Assembly: GCF_022340605.1 (NCBI RefSeq)
Contig: NZ_JAJDNQ010000018.1
Location: forward strand, 1-64,000
Reading direction: 5' to 3'
Source: Thiohalocapsa sp.
Lineage (GTDB): Bacteria; Pseudomonadota; Gammaproteobacteria; Chromatiales; Chromatiaceae
DNA length: 64,000 nucleotides
Positions 55,277-64,000 of this stretch are shown piece after piece. Below the pieces are notes generated by a model. The model ran no database searches, was not told the DNA's origin, and was given only the letters and a program-made list of their open reading frames with translations. The position numbers and the translations under genes are program-made. Positions within the stretch are counted from its first letter, which is position 1, and each line of letters starts with the position of its first letter.

Positions 55277-55387
55277 GTGGGAGCCGCGTCCCCGCCGCGA
55301 CGAGCCCGCGCGGCTGGCAAGTGCGGCGCGCCGGGTGCGGCAGCGCCAGGCGCACGAGCGGATGTGGGAGCGGCGTCCCCGCCGCGG
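55277..55387. repeat. Two direct REP copies upstream of argG
   Basis: GTGGGAGCCGCGTCCCCGCCGCGA (55277) and GTGGGAGCGGCGTCCCCGCCGCGG (55364). Confidence 0.85.
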
Positions 55388-55388
55388 T

Positions 55389-56402
55389 TCAGGCCGCGGA
55401 AGCGGATATCGCCTCGCGCGGATCAGCGAATCGCACGGGCAAGCGAAGCCCCGCGGGCGCGGTCGCGAGCGTGCGGGCACGGAACACCCGGCCCAGCGGG
55501 CTGACGGCGGCCTCTATGCGCTCGAGTCGCACATCCGGCGCCGCGCCCGGCAGCAGCAGGCCGGCGCAGGTGCCGCTGTGGGCGGCCAGGACGCCGAGCA
55601 CATCCAGGCCCGGCGCCCGCTCCAGCAGATATTGGAGGAAGCCGTTCCCGGTACGCCCGACGTGCAGTTCCGTGGAGCGCTGGGCGCAGCGGGCGATGGC
55701 CGCGTCGTCCCGCGCCGCGAACGCGGCGAGCGTGCGCTGGTATAGCCGCTGGTACTCGGCGACCAGGCGCGGCGCGTAGTGGAGGTCGCGGTTGTAGGTC
55801 TCGGTGCAGACCGCGCCGCCGGCGTCCACGGCGATGATCCGGAAGTCCGGCACATAATCCAGCCTGGCGAGCAGCCGTCCGCGGCGATGGTTGTAGGCGA
55901 CGCTCGTGGCGTAGTGCAGGGCGTCGTGGGGCTCGATGTCCGCAAACAGCCGCGAGACGACCTCCCGCCCCACGCTGACACCGAACAGATGCTCGCAGGC
56001 GCGCACCACCGCGAGCATGTCCGCGGTGCTGGAGCTGAGCCCCTTGCCCACCGGCATGTCGCGCTCGAGCTCGACGTGCAGTTCCACACCTTGGCCGAGC
56101 CCCAGCGCGCGCAGCATCGCCTCGCCCGCCCGCCGCGACTTGGTGAGCGGGGCCACTACGCGCGAGCGGCCGGCGACCTGCCCGCGGACCGCCCGGCATC
56201 GGCTCCAGAGATCCACCGGCAGGGTGATGAGAAAATCCTCGCCGTCGGCGCGCCGGCCCTGGACGACCTCGCCGAAGCTGGCAAAAGCGCTGCCGGCACC
56301 GGTCCGCCGCTGCATCGCAGCCCGGGCCGGACCGACGGCGGCCCGCACCAGGCGCGGCGCATCGCCGACAACCGGTCGCGGCGCCTGCCCGGCGTCAAGC
56401 AT
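55389..56402 (-). CDS. GHMP kinase, PduX-like (start uncertain)
   Basis: SAFASFGEVVQGRRADGEDFLITLPVDLWS, DMPVGKGLSSSTADMLAVVRA. Confidence 0.75.
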   Translation of the reverse strand: MLDAGQAPRPVVGDAPRLVRAAVGPARAAMQRRTGAGSAFASFGEVVQGRRADGEDFLITLPVDLWSRCRAVRGQVAGRSRVVAPLTKSRRAGEAMLRALGLGQGVELHVELERDMPVGKGLSSSTADMLAVVRACEHLFGVSVGREVVSRLFADIEPHDALHYATSVAYNHRRGRLLARLDYVPDFRIIAVDAGGAVCTETYNRDLHYAPRLVAEYQRLYQRTLAAFAARDDAAIARCAQRSTELHVGRTGNGFLQYLLERAPGLDVLGVLAAHSGTCAGLLLPGAAPDVRLERIEAAVSPLGRVFRARTLATAPAGLRLPVRFADPREAISASAA

Positions 56403-56624
56403 GGCGATTTGCAGGGGCTGGATGGCCCGTGCAGCTGGTCCGTGGACTTGCGGCGCAGCGCTCGCCGTGGGAATGGTCGTGATGCGCGGGGGCGCATCGG
56501 GAGATGGTTTGCGAAGCAAGTGCAGGTGATGTAGGCCAGGGCTTGGTCAAGTGCGGGCGTCTCGATTGGATGGTGCCGCAACGGTGGCTGTCCGCTGCGA
56601 CGTTTCGTTCAGCGAGAACGGGCT

Positions 56625-56658
56625 AACAAAAAGGCCCCACCAGTTGCCCGGTGGGGCC
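56625..56658 (-). terminator. Rho-independent terminator downstream of tRNA-Glu
   Basis: On minus strand GGCCCCACC-GGGCAACT-GGTGGGGCC then TTTTTGTT. Confidence 0.9.
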
Positions 56659-56670
56659 TCTTGTCGTGTG

Positions 56671-56745
56671 TGGCGCTCCCTAGGGGATTCGAACCCCTGT
56701 TACCGGCGTGAGAGGCCGACGTCCTAACCACTAGACGAAGGGAGC
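56671..56745 (-). tRNA. tRNA-Glu (anticodon CTC)
   Basis: GCTCCCTTCGTCTAGTGGTTAGGACGTCGGCCTCTCACGCCGGTAACAGGGGTTCGAATCCCCTAGGGAGCGCCA; cloverleaf, encoded CCA, loop CTCTCAC. Confidence 0.95.
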
Positions 56746-56775
56746 GGAAGCGGGTGCGGGAATCGCGTATTATAC

Positions 56776-58191
56776 GTGAAACTTTCGGCTGCTCAAGATC
56801 CCTTGTCTTCACCAGCAGAACCAGAACCGCTGATCGTCCCGCGCTCGGACCATAACGTCTCGCGCAGCAATATCAGTCAAAACGCGCTGAAGGTGCTCTA
56901 TCGCCTGCGCGATGCCGGCCATGCGGCGTATCTCGTCGGCGGCGGCGTGCGCGACCTGTTGCTGGGCCACGAGCCCAAGGACTTCGACGTCGCCACCGAT
57001 GCGACACCGGAGGAGGTGCGTCAGGTATTCCGCAACTGCCGGCTCATCGGCCGGCGTTTTCGGCTTGCGCACGTGTTCTTCGGCCCGGAGATCATCGAGG
57101 TGGCCACCTTCCGTGCCAGCGCCATCCCAGCCGGACAGGACGGCACCGATGCGGATGCCGTGCGCACCGAGAACGGCATGATCCTGCGCGACAACGTCTA
57201 CGGCAGCATCGCCGAAGATGCGCTGCGGCGGGACTTCACCGTCAACGCCCTGTACTACAACATCGCGGACTTCTCGCTGGTGGATTATGCCGGTGGCCTC
57301 GCGGACCTCCGGGAGGGGCGGCTCAGGCTGATCGGCGACGACGTGGAGGCGCGCTACCGCGAGGACCCGGTGCGCATGCTTCGCGCCGTGCGCTTTGCCT
57401 GCAAGCTCGGCTTCATGATCGACCCGGCCTGCGAGGCGCCGTTGTCGGCGCTGGCAGCGCTGCTGGCGGAGGTCCCGGCGGCGCGGCTGTTCGAGGAAGT
57501 GCTGAAGCTCTTCCACGCGGGCTATGGTCTGCATGCCTTCGAGAAGCTCCGGCGCTACGGGCTGTTCGGGCAGTTGTTCCCGGCCACCGACGCCTGCCTG
57601 GAGCGACAGGAGCAGGAGTTTCCGAGCGTCTTCGTCAGCCGCGGGCTCGACAACACCGACCGCCGCGTGCTCGACGGCAAGTCCGTGGTGCCGCCCTTCC
57701 TGTTTGCGGTGCTGCTCTGGGAGCCGGTGCGCTTGCGCTACCAGGAACTGCTCGACGGCGGCACGGCCTGGGCCGACGCCATGGCGCTGGCCTCCCACGA
57801 GGTGGCGTCCGAGCAGCAGCGCCAGGTGGCCATCCCCAAGCGCTTCGGCATGCCCATGCGCGAGATCTGGTCCCTTCAGCCCAGGCTCGAGCGCCGTCAG
57901 GGCCGCCGGCCCATCGCGCTGATGGGGCATCCGCGCTTCCGCGCCGCCTACGACTTCCTGCTGCTGCGCGCCGAGGCCGGCGAGGTGGACCCGGAGCTGG
58001 CGGAATGGTGGACGAAATTCCAGGACGCCAACGCCGCCGACCGCGCCAAGATGACCGGCGCCGGCAAGAAGCGCCGCCCGCGGCGGCGGCGCAAGCCCAA
58101 GTCCGCGGGCGGCGGCGACTCTGGCGGCGACGGCGGGGCCGAGGGTGCGGCGGTCATGCATGGCCGCGCCGCGGGTGACGCCGATGACTGA
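56776..58191 (+). CDS. pcnB: poly(A) polymerase I
   Basis: AYLVGGGVRDLLLGHEPKDFDVATDATPEEVRQVFRNCRLIGRRFRLAHV; basic C-terminus. Confidence 0.95.
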   Translation: MKLSAAQDPLSSPAEPEPLIVPRSDHNVSRSNISQNALKVLYRLRDAGHAAYLVGGGVRDLLLGHEPKDFDVATDATPEEVRQVFRNCRLIGRRFRLAHVFFGPEIIEVATFRASAIPAGQDGTDADAVRTENGMILRDNVYGSIAEDALRRDFTVNALYYNIADFSLVDYAGGLADLREGRLRLIGDDVEARYREDPVRMLRAVRFACKLGFMIDPACEAPLSALAALLAEVPAARLFEEVLKLFHAGYGLHAFEKLRRYGLFGQLFPATDACLERQEQEFPSVFVSRGLDNTDRRVLDGKSVVPPFLFAVLLWEPVRLRYQELLDGGTAWADAMALASHEVASEQQRQVAIPKRFGMPMREIWSLQPRLERRQGRRPIALMGHPRFRAAYDFLLLRAEAGEVDPELAEWWTKFQDANAADRAKMTGAGKKRRPRRRRKPKSAGGGDSGGDGGAEGAAVMHGRAAGDADD

Positions 58192-58786
58192 ATTGCTTCC
58201 GGCCGCCGAGACCGTCTACATCGGTCTCGGCGCCAATCTGGATGATCCGCGCGCGCACGTGGAGCGAGCCGCGGCGGACCTCGGCGGCCTGCCGGCGAGC
58301 CGGCTGGAGGGCCTGTCCTGGCTGTACCGCACCGCCCCCGTGGGGCCGGCCGATCAGCCTGACTACATCAACGCCGCCGCGCGGCTGCGCACCCGGCTCA
58401 CGCCCTGGGCGCTGCTCGGGGCCTTGCAGCAGATCGAGCGCCGGCACGGGCGCGTGCGTGATGGCACCCGCTGGGGTCCGCGCACGCTGGACCTGGACAT
58501 CCTGTTGTTCGGCATCCGCCGGCTGGCGCAACCTCGGCTGACGCTGCCGCACGCGGAGATACGCCGGCGTGCCTTCGTGCTGGTGCCGCTGGCGGATGTT
58601 GCGCCGGCTGCGCTGGACATCCCGGGGCAGGGCCGGCTCGATGTGCTGCTGGCGGCGATGCCCAAGAACGGTGTCGCGGCGCTGGCGCCCATTGCGCTCG
58701 CGCTCCCCGTCGGTACCCTGCCGGCGGAGCTCGATGCATCGGACACGAGCGTGGCTGACGAGCCGCCGCGGGCCGCCCTGTCCTGA
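58184..58786 (+). CDS. folK: 2-amino-4-hydroxy-6-hydroxymethyldihydropteridine pyrophosphokinase
   Basis: VYIGLGANLDDPRAHVERA, WGPRTLDLDILLFG, LPHAEIRRRAFVLVPLADVAP; start overlaps pcnB stop. Confidence 0.95.
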   Translation: MTELLPAAETVYIGLGANLDDPRAHVERAAADLGGLPASRLEGLSWLYRTAPVGPADQPDYINAAARLRTRLTPWALLGALQQIERRHGRVRDGTRWGPRTLDLDILLFGIRRLAQPRLTLPHAEIRRRAFVLVPLADVAPAALDIPGQGRLDVLLAAMPKNGVAALAPIALALPVGTLPAELDASDTSVADEPPRAALS

Positions 58787-58853
58787 GCCGGCGACGCGAC
58801 CATCGAGCGCCAGCCGCGCCCCCACCATACCAGTCAAGAGGCCCAGCCCACTG

Positions 58854-59657
58854 ATGAACGGCGAGCGGATCACCAGCGCCACCCTGGCGGCCATGGAGCG
58901 TCGTGGCGAGCGCATCGCGTGCCTCACCTGCTACGACGCCGCCTTCACGCGCCTGTTGGAGGCCGCCGGCGTCGACGTGTTGCTGGTTGGCGACTCCCTG
59001 GGCAATGTGCTGCAAGGGCAGCCGACGACGGTGCCTGTGAAGCTGGAGCACATGGTCTACCACAGCGCCTGCGTCAGCCGGGCCGCGGACCGCGCGCTGG
59101 TGATCGCCGACATGCCCTTCCTCAGCTACGCCACCGAGGAGCGAGCTCTGGCCGCCGCCGAGCGCCTGATGGGCGACGGTGGTGCCACCATGGTCAAGCT
59201 GGAGGGTGGCGCCGAGCTCGCCGACACCGTGCGCCGGCTGACTCGTTTCGGCGCGCCGGTGTGTGGCCACCTCGGTTTGTTGCCGCAGTCCATCCACCAG
59301 CTCGGCGGCTACCGCTACCAGGGCAAGGACGACGCCGGCGCCGCGCGCATCCGCGCCGATGCGCTGGTGCTGCAAGACGCTGGTGCCTCCATGCTGGTGC
59401 TGGAATGTGTGCCGGCGGCTTTGGCCGAGGCGCTGTCCAAGGAGCTCGCCATCCCCGTCATCGGTATCGGTGCCGGCAACGGCTGCGACGGCCAGGTGCT
59501 GGTGCTGCACGACATGCTGGGCCTGTTGCCGGGCCGCTCGCCCAGCTTCAGCCGGGACTTCGCCGCCTCCACCGGCAGCGTCGCGGAGGCGCTGTCCGCG
59601 TACGTGGAGGAGGTCAAGGCCGGCACATTCCCCGGCCCCGGCGAGACACTGTTCTGA
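58854..59657 (+). CDS. panB: 3-methyl-2-oxobutanoate hydroxymethyltransferase
   Basis: [62 protein letters not shown]. Confidence 0.97.
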   Translation: MNGERITSATLAAMERRGERIACLTCYDAAFTRLLEAAGVDVLLVGDSLGNVLQGQPTTVPVKLEHMVYHSACVSRAADRALVIADMPFLSYATEERALAAAERLMGDGGATMVKLEGGAELADTVRRLTRFGAPVCGHLGLLPQSIHQLGGYRYQGKDDAGAARIRADALVLQDAGASMLVLECVPAALAEALSKELAIPVIGIGAGNGCDGQVLVLHDMLGLLPGRSPSFSRDFAASTGSVAEALSAYVEEVKAGTFPGPGETLF

Positions 59658-59674
59658 CGGAATGCCCACCACTC

Positions 59675-60538
59675 ATGCTGACCCTGTACGACATCCCGGC
59701 GCTGCGCACTCGACTCGCGGACTGGCGCGCCGCGCGCCTTCGCATCGCTCTGGTGCCTACCATGGGCAACCTGCATGCCGGCCACATCGCGCTGGTGGAG
59801 GCGGCGCTGGTGCGCGCGGACCGGGTGGTGACCACGGTGTTCGTCAACCCGTTGCAGTTCGGCGCCGGCGAGGACCTCGACGCCTACCCGCGCACCCTGG
59901 CGCAGGACGCCGAGCGGCTCGCGGCGGCCGGCAACCATCTGTTGTTCGCGCCCAGCGACGCGACCATGTACCCGCGGGGGCGCGACGGCCACACCGTTGT
60001 CGACGTGCCGGGGCTGTCCGCGGAGCTCTGTGGTGCCAGCCGGCCCGGGCACTTCCGCGGTGTCACCACCGTGGTCGCCAAGCTGTTCAACATGGTGCAG
60101 CCGGACGTGGCGGTGTTCGGGCAAAAGGACTACCAGCAGCTCATGCTGATCCGACGCATGGCGGCGGACCTGGACATGCCCATCGAGATCGATGGTATGC
60201 CCACGGTGCGGGAGGCCGACGGGCTCGCCATGAGCTCGCGCAACGGCTACCTGACCGCGGCTGAGCGCGCCCGTGCGCCGGAGCTCTACCGCACCCTGCA
60301 ACGGCTGGCGGCGGCGGTGACCGCGGGTGTCGAGCCGGCGGCGGCCGAGCGGGATGCGATGCGGGCGTTGGCCGACGCCAGCTTCACGCCAGACTACGTG
60401 AGTGTCCGCCGCCAGGCGGATCTCGCGCTGCCCGGCCACGCCGACCGGGCGCTGGTGGTGCTCGCCGCGGCCCGCCTCGGGCGGGCACGGCTCATCGACA
60501 ACCTGGAGTTCGAGCGGGGCGCCACGGCTACCGGCTGA
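59675..60538 (+). CDS. panC: pantothenate synthetase
   Basis: [59 protein letters not shown]. Confidence 0.97.
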   Translation: MLTLYDIPALRTRLADWRAARLRIALVPTMGNLHAGHIALVEAALVRADRVVTTVFVNPLQFGAGEDLDAYPRTLAQDAERLAAAGNHLLFAPSDATMYPRGRDGHTVVDVPGLSAELCGASRPGHFRGVTTVVAKLFNMVQPDVAVFGQKDYQQLMLIRRMAADLDMPIEIDGMPTVREADGLAMSSRNGYLTAAERARAPELYRTLQRLAAAVTAGVEPAAAERDAMRALADASFTPDYVSVRRQADLALPGHADRALVVLAAARLGRARLIDNLEFERGATATG

Positions 60539-60809
60539 GCTCGGGCGCCAGTCAACGGCCCTAAGGATTTCGCTTGCGGCTCCGATGCGTGCGTTGCGAC
60601 AATAGGCGCATATTGCACCGCAGCAAAATGGCTGCACCCAGATGGGAGCGAACTGGGAACGACCAGGGAACGACCTGGGACTGACCAGGGTCCGAAGCGG
60701 CCCGTGCAGACCGCGCCGGAGCGCGCTTCGGGACCATCGGCGACCGACGAGACATCATTTTCAGGCCCGCGGATGCGTATCCGGCGGTCCCGAGGAGGAA
60801 CACACGGCT

Positions 60810-61190
60810 ATGCAACTCACCTTGCTGAAATGCAAGCTGCACCGCGCCTGCGTTACCCACGCGGAGCTCGACTACGAGGGCTCCTGCGCCATCGACGAAG
60901 ACCTGATGCGCCGCGCCGGCATCCGCGAGTACGAGCAGCTGCACATCTACAACGTCACCAACGGCGAGCGCTTCAGCACCTACGCCATCCGCGCCGAGGC
61001 GGGCTCCAGGATCATCTCCATCAACGGCGCCGCCGCCCACAAGGCCAGTCCCGCCGACCGGGTCATCATCTGCTGCTACGCGGCCATGACCGAGCAGGAA
61101 GCGGCCGTCTTCAAGCCGACCCTGATCTACTGCAACGAGCGCAACGAGATCACCGGTGTTGGCAACGCCATTCCCGCGCAAGCGGCCTGA
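60810..61190 (+). CDS. panD: aspartate 1-decarboxylase
   Basis: [59 protein letters not shown]. Confidence 0.97.
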   Translation: MQLTLLKCKLHRACVTHAELDYEGSCAIDEDLMRRAGIREYEQLHIYNVTNGERFSTYAIRAEAGSRIISINGAAAHKASPADRVIICCYAAMTEQEAAVFKPTLIYCNERNEITGVGNAIPAQAA

Positions 61191-61337
61191 GAGGATGTGA
61201 AGAAAGCACGCAAGGGATTCGTGGCGGGAGGCTGTCGTAGGTCGGGCCGACGAAGGAGGCCCGACAAGCAGGCGGTTATGGCGGAGCGCCAACCCGGTGT
61301 GGGGCCGAAGCCGAGGAATTTGGCCGAAGTCTGCACT

Positions 61338-61382
61338 CGTGGTCGTGGTCGTAATCGGATACTCGACGACAACGACAACGAG
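61338..61382. repeat. (GTCGTG)n-GGATACTCGAC-(AACGAC)n element (family 2, copy B)
   Basis: CGTGGTCGTGGTCGTAATCGGATACTCGACGACAACGACAACGAG. Confidence 0.85.
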
Positions 61383-61390
61383 AGGATGGT

Positions 61391-61470
61391 GGGTCGGGTT
61401 AGCGATAGCGTAACCCGACCATCAACAGCGCACCGGCGTCCGTCGTCGGGTTACGCTGCGCTAATCCGAC
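61391..61470. repeat. Composite GTCGGGTTAGCG...CGTAACCCGAC palindromic repeat
   Basis: Closely matches 247-325; related palindrome at 38333-38371. Confidence 0.8.
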
Positions 61471-61501
61471 CTCCCGTAACGGCTGCTCCAGGCGGATTGG
61501 C

Positions 61502-61727
61502 GTGGGAGCGCCACTGCCTCTTGTGGCGCGACGACGGCTGGGCGGTTGCCTGCCGTCTGGTAGTTACTCGGGCATGGTGCGCTGCCTTGCCGCCGGTCGC
61601 GGCACCAAGAGTGCCGCTCCCACAAGAGCCACTACACCGTATGCCTGCATAATCTCTGTTGTGTGGGAGCGGCGTCCGCGCCGCGATCCGGCGCATGCGG
61701 ACATCGCGGCGGGGACGCCGCTCCCAC
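61502..61727. repeat. Cluster of four REP half-sites (two inverted pairs)
   Basis: GTGGGAGCGCCAC.. (61502), ..GTGCCGCTCCCAC (61623), GTGGGAGCGGCGTCCGCGCCGCGA (61663), ..GACGCCGCTCCCAC (61727). Confidence 0.85.
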
Positions 61728-61816
61728 GACATTTGCCGGGCCTTCCAGGCGGGTGCGCTACGCGAGGCCGAATGATGCCCGGACACAGCACCTGAGATTC
61801 GATTCAGGTATCCGTG

Positions 61817-62188
61817 TCAGCCGTGGCCGTGTGCCACGCTCTCGGCACAGGGCGCGGCGCCCTGCAAGGTGCCGGTCAGATAGGCCTGCAGGGCGTCGCC
61901 GACGGTGCCGTTCGCGCCTGTGGCCGTTTGCACGCCGGCGTTGCGGAAGAAGCCGATGGCACGGCCGCCCATGCCGCCGCTGATCATGACTTCGGCCCCC
62001 TGCGCATGGATGAAAGCCGGGATCTGGCCCGGCTCGTGGGACTCGGCAAAGGGGTTGGCTAAGACGTCGGCGGCACGCACCGCGCCCTCGTGCAACTCCA
62101 CCAGTACGAAATAGGGTGCGTGTCCGAAATGTTGTGCGACGGGGCTCGCGAGCCCCTGATCGGTCTCGGCCGTAATTGCTATCTTCAT
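61817..62188 (-). CDS. NifX/NafY-like dinitrogenase iron-molybdenum cofactor-domain protein
   Basis: MKIAITAETDQGLASPVAQHFGHAPYFVLVEL, AEVMISGGMGGRAIGFFRNAGVQTATGANGTVGDALQAYLTGTL. Confidence 0.9.
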   Translation of the reverse strand: MKIAITAETDQGLASPVAQHFGHAPYFVLVELHEGAVRAADVLANPFAESHEPGQIPAFIHAQGAEVMISGGMGGRAIGFFRNAGVQTATGANGTVGDALQAYLTGTLQGAAPCAESVAHGHG

Positions 62189-62351
62189 CGATCGGTGACT
62201 CCGGGGTGTTGGATTCGAAAGAGCAGGCAGGCGCCGGCGTCCGCCGGAGGTCATGCCTGACCGTGTGCCGAAGTCCCGCCCGGGGGTCGGCTCGTGATCG
62301 CGCCGGGGCCGCGACGCGGGCCCCGGCCATGCCACGCCGGGAGCGTGGACT

Positions 62352-62666
62352 TCATTTTGCCGGCGCCAAGTCGGCACCGGTCTCCAGCCGCTCCAGCTCG
62401 ACGCGCAACCGCGCGATCTCCTCGCTCAGCGGCGTGCTCACCCTGTGCTGAGCGCGATGCCGGCGGTCTTCAACCTTGCTGGAAGCGCAGATGTCACCGG
62501 TCTCGACTTGCTCGCGTCCATCGCCTTGTCGGCGCCCGCGCATGCGGCCAGCGCCGCGAGGACCGGCGCCACAGCCGCGACCACGCCCTTGACCGCGCCC
62601 CTGACCGCGTCCTCGATCCCGAACCTGTCCGGTGCCGCGCCCGCCGGCTCTGTCTTGCATCGGCAT
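62352..62666 (-). CDS. DUF5320-like Gly/Arg-rich small protein
   Basis: MPMQDRAGGRGTGQVRDRGRGQGRGQGRGRGCG...LSEEIARLRVELERLETG; GGGGAGG upstream of ATG; next to the NifX-like gene. Confidence 0.65.
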   Translation of the reverse strand: MPMQDRAGGRGTGQVRDRGRGQGRGQGRGRGCGAGPRGAGRMRGRRQGDGREQVETGDICASSKVEDRRHRAQHRVSTPLSEEIARLRVELERLETGADLAPAK

Positions 62667-63062
62667 AAGCTGTACCTCCCCGATAACGGACGCGGGCCGA
62701 ACCCTCGGCCCGCCGGCGGAAGCCGGCATCGCGCGCCCCAAAGAAAAAAGACCGCCCGTGGGTCTGGCACTGGCCAGCACGCCAGGACGCTGGGGCAGCG
62801 ACGCGTACGCTGCCATTGGTGACAGTATCGGCCTATTTCTGACTGAATTGCCCTGAGATTTCGCAATGCCATGCATCCGGTCGCCGCAGCTGGTGGTACG
62901 CCTCGGCGGGAGGATTGGCATGGAAACAGTCACCAAGTCAGCGCCTTGTCGGCACGAGCGCCAACGCGCGCGCATGGCGGGGCCTTTACAGGAGCGCGCC
63001 TTTTGCGACCAGCCGTTGCCGCAATAGCGCCAGGGCTGACGTTGGCGCGCGATGAGGGGCGA

Positions 63063-63998
63063 TCACGGTACGCTCAGGTCTTGGGTCTGCGCTCCCGTCG
63101 CGGCGAATAGCGGTGAGAGCTTGAGCAGGCCCTGCGCCTGCTCGATGCAGGCATGGCGCACGTCCTGGGCCAGGTGGCGCATCCAGCGCGGGGGAATGCC
63201 GGCCGGGCCGTACAGGGCGCCGGCGATCATGCCGGTGATGGCGCCGGTGGTGTCGGCGTCGCCACCGCGGTTGACGCAGTCCACCAGCGCCGCCTCGAAG
63301 CTGTCCGTCGCGAACAGGCTCTGGAATACCGTGCGCAGGGTGTCGACGATGAAGCCGCTCGGGTTCTCGCTGCGCTTGCGGCTGTAATCGAACATTCGAT
63401 CTTCCGCTACCAGCTCGTCGGCGATGGCGGCGAGGGCTGCCCGGTCGCCGCCCAGGAGCGCCGTCTGAACCATGCGCAGCACGCAGAGTGTGCCGGCGTC
63501 GGAGGTCGGGTTGTTGTGGGTGACGTGCGCCTGGGCACGGTTGGCGGCGTCCACCTGCGCGATGCTGCTGCCGAGCGTGGCGAGCGCGACCGGCAGGCAG
63601 CGCATGCAGGCGCCGTTGCCGGCGTCGTATTCGCAAGGCGGCGATTCCGGGCTGCCGGTGCGGCGGTAGGCGGCGATGCCGCGGCGCACCGTATTGCCGA
63701 TGTCGATGGGCTTGCGGCGCATCCAGTCGCTGAAGGCGGCCGCCGCGGCCTCGGCATCGACGCGACCGGCGCTGAGGATGCTCCGCCCCAGCGCCAGGGC
63801 CATATCGGTGTCGTCGGTGACCTGGCCGCGGCGCAGCCGCAACCAGCCACCGCCCACCATATCGCGGTGCACGCGGTAGGCGGCGCGGATCTCGGATGGC
63901 GTCAGGAACTCCACCGTGCCGCCGAGGGCATCGCCGATGGCAAGCCCCAGGTAGGCGCCGATGGCGCGGCGCGTGAGCAGGCCGCCGCTGTCGTCCAC
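63063..63998 (-). CDS. ADP-ribosylglycohydrolase family protein, DraG-like
   Basis: GLAIGDALGGTVEFLTPSEI, VTDDTDMALALGRSIL, VNRGGDADTTGAITGMIAGALYG. Confidence 0.9.
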   Translation of the reverse strand: MDDSGGLLTRRAIGAYLGLAIGDALGGTVEFLTPSEIRAAYRVHRDMVGGGWLRLRRGQVTDDTDMALALGRSILSAGRVDAEAAAAAFSDWMRRKPIDIGNTVRRGIAAYRRTGSPESPPCEYDAGNGACMRCLPVALATLGSSIAQVDAANRAQAHVTHNNPTSDAGTLCVLRMVQTALLGGDRAALAAIADELVAEDRMFDYSRKRSENPSGFIVDTLRTVFQSLFATDSFEAALVDCVNRGGDADTTGAITGMIAGALYGPAGIPPRWMRHLAQDVRHACIEQAQGLLKLSPLFAATGAQTQDLSVP

Positions 63999-64000
63999 CA

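Noticed and set aside
61502-61727. Possible attenuator or riboswitch upstream of the nifX-like region
   Set aside because: The hairpins are REP half-sites matching copies elsewhere; no riboswitch consensus recognised and orientation does not fit the minus-strand genes
62352-62666. Gly/Arg repeats as a collagen-like or RNA-binding RGG protein
   Set aside because: Short, with a C-terminal EEIARLRVELERLE coiled segment and location next to a NifX-like gene, better fitting a DUF5320-like protein

Overview
This is a 64 kb, high-GC chromosomal segment, probably from a gammaproteobacterium (lineage inferred only from gene content). It is mostly housekeeping and accessory genes: pyruvate kinase, TerC, a GH13 amylase, an Lhr-type helicase, gatB, putA, a di-haem peroxidase, speE, ompR/envZ, argG, tRNA-Glu(CTC), pcnB-folK-panB-panC-panD, a NifX-like protein and a DraG-like protein. 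I found no CRISPR array, prophage or recognisable defence island. The strongest unexplained signal is repetitive DNA. (i) REP/BIME elements occur near two different RAYT transposases, and REPs also lie in frame inside lhr and putA. (ii) Two families of (GGTCGT)n/(GACAAC)n hairpin-like elements have conserved borders. (iii) A ~110 bp repeat sits just upstream of two unrelated genes. (iv) There are several composite palindromic modules. Other leads are a two-fold duplicated cysteine module in a secreted protein, a truncated hicBA pair directly upstream of a stand-alone gatB, a PhnD-like/GGDEF-EAL overlapping gene pair, a hybrid kinase with a receiver domain lacking its phospho-acceptor, a head-to-head pair of 5'-truncated genes, and a 55-aa membrane protein absent from the ORF track. 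All calls come from reading the sequence and supplied translations; no searches were run.
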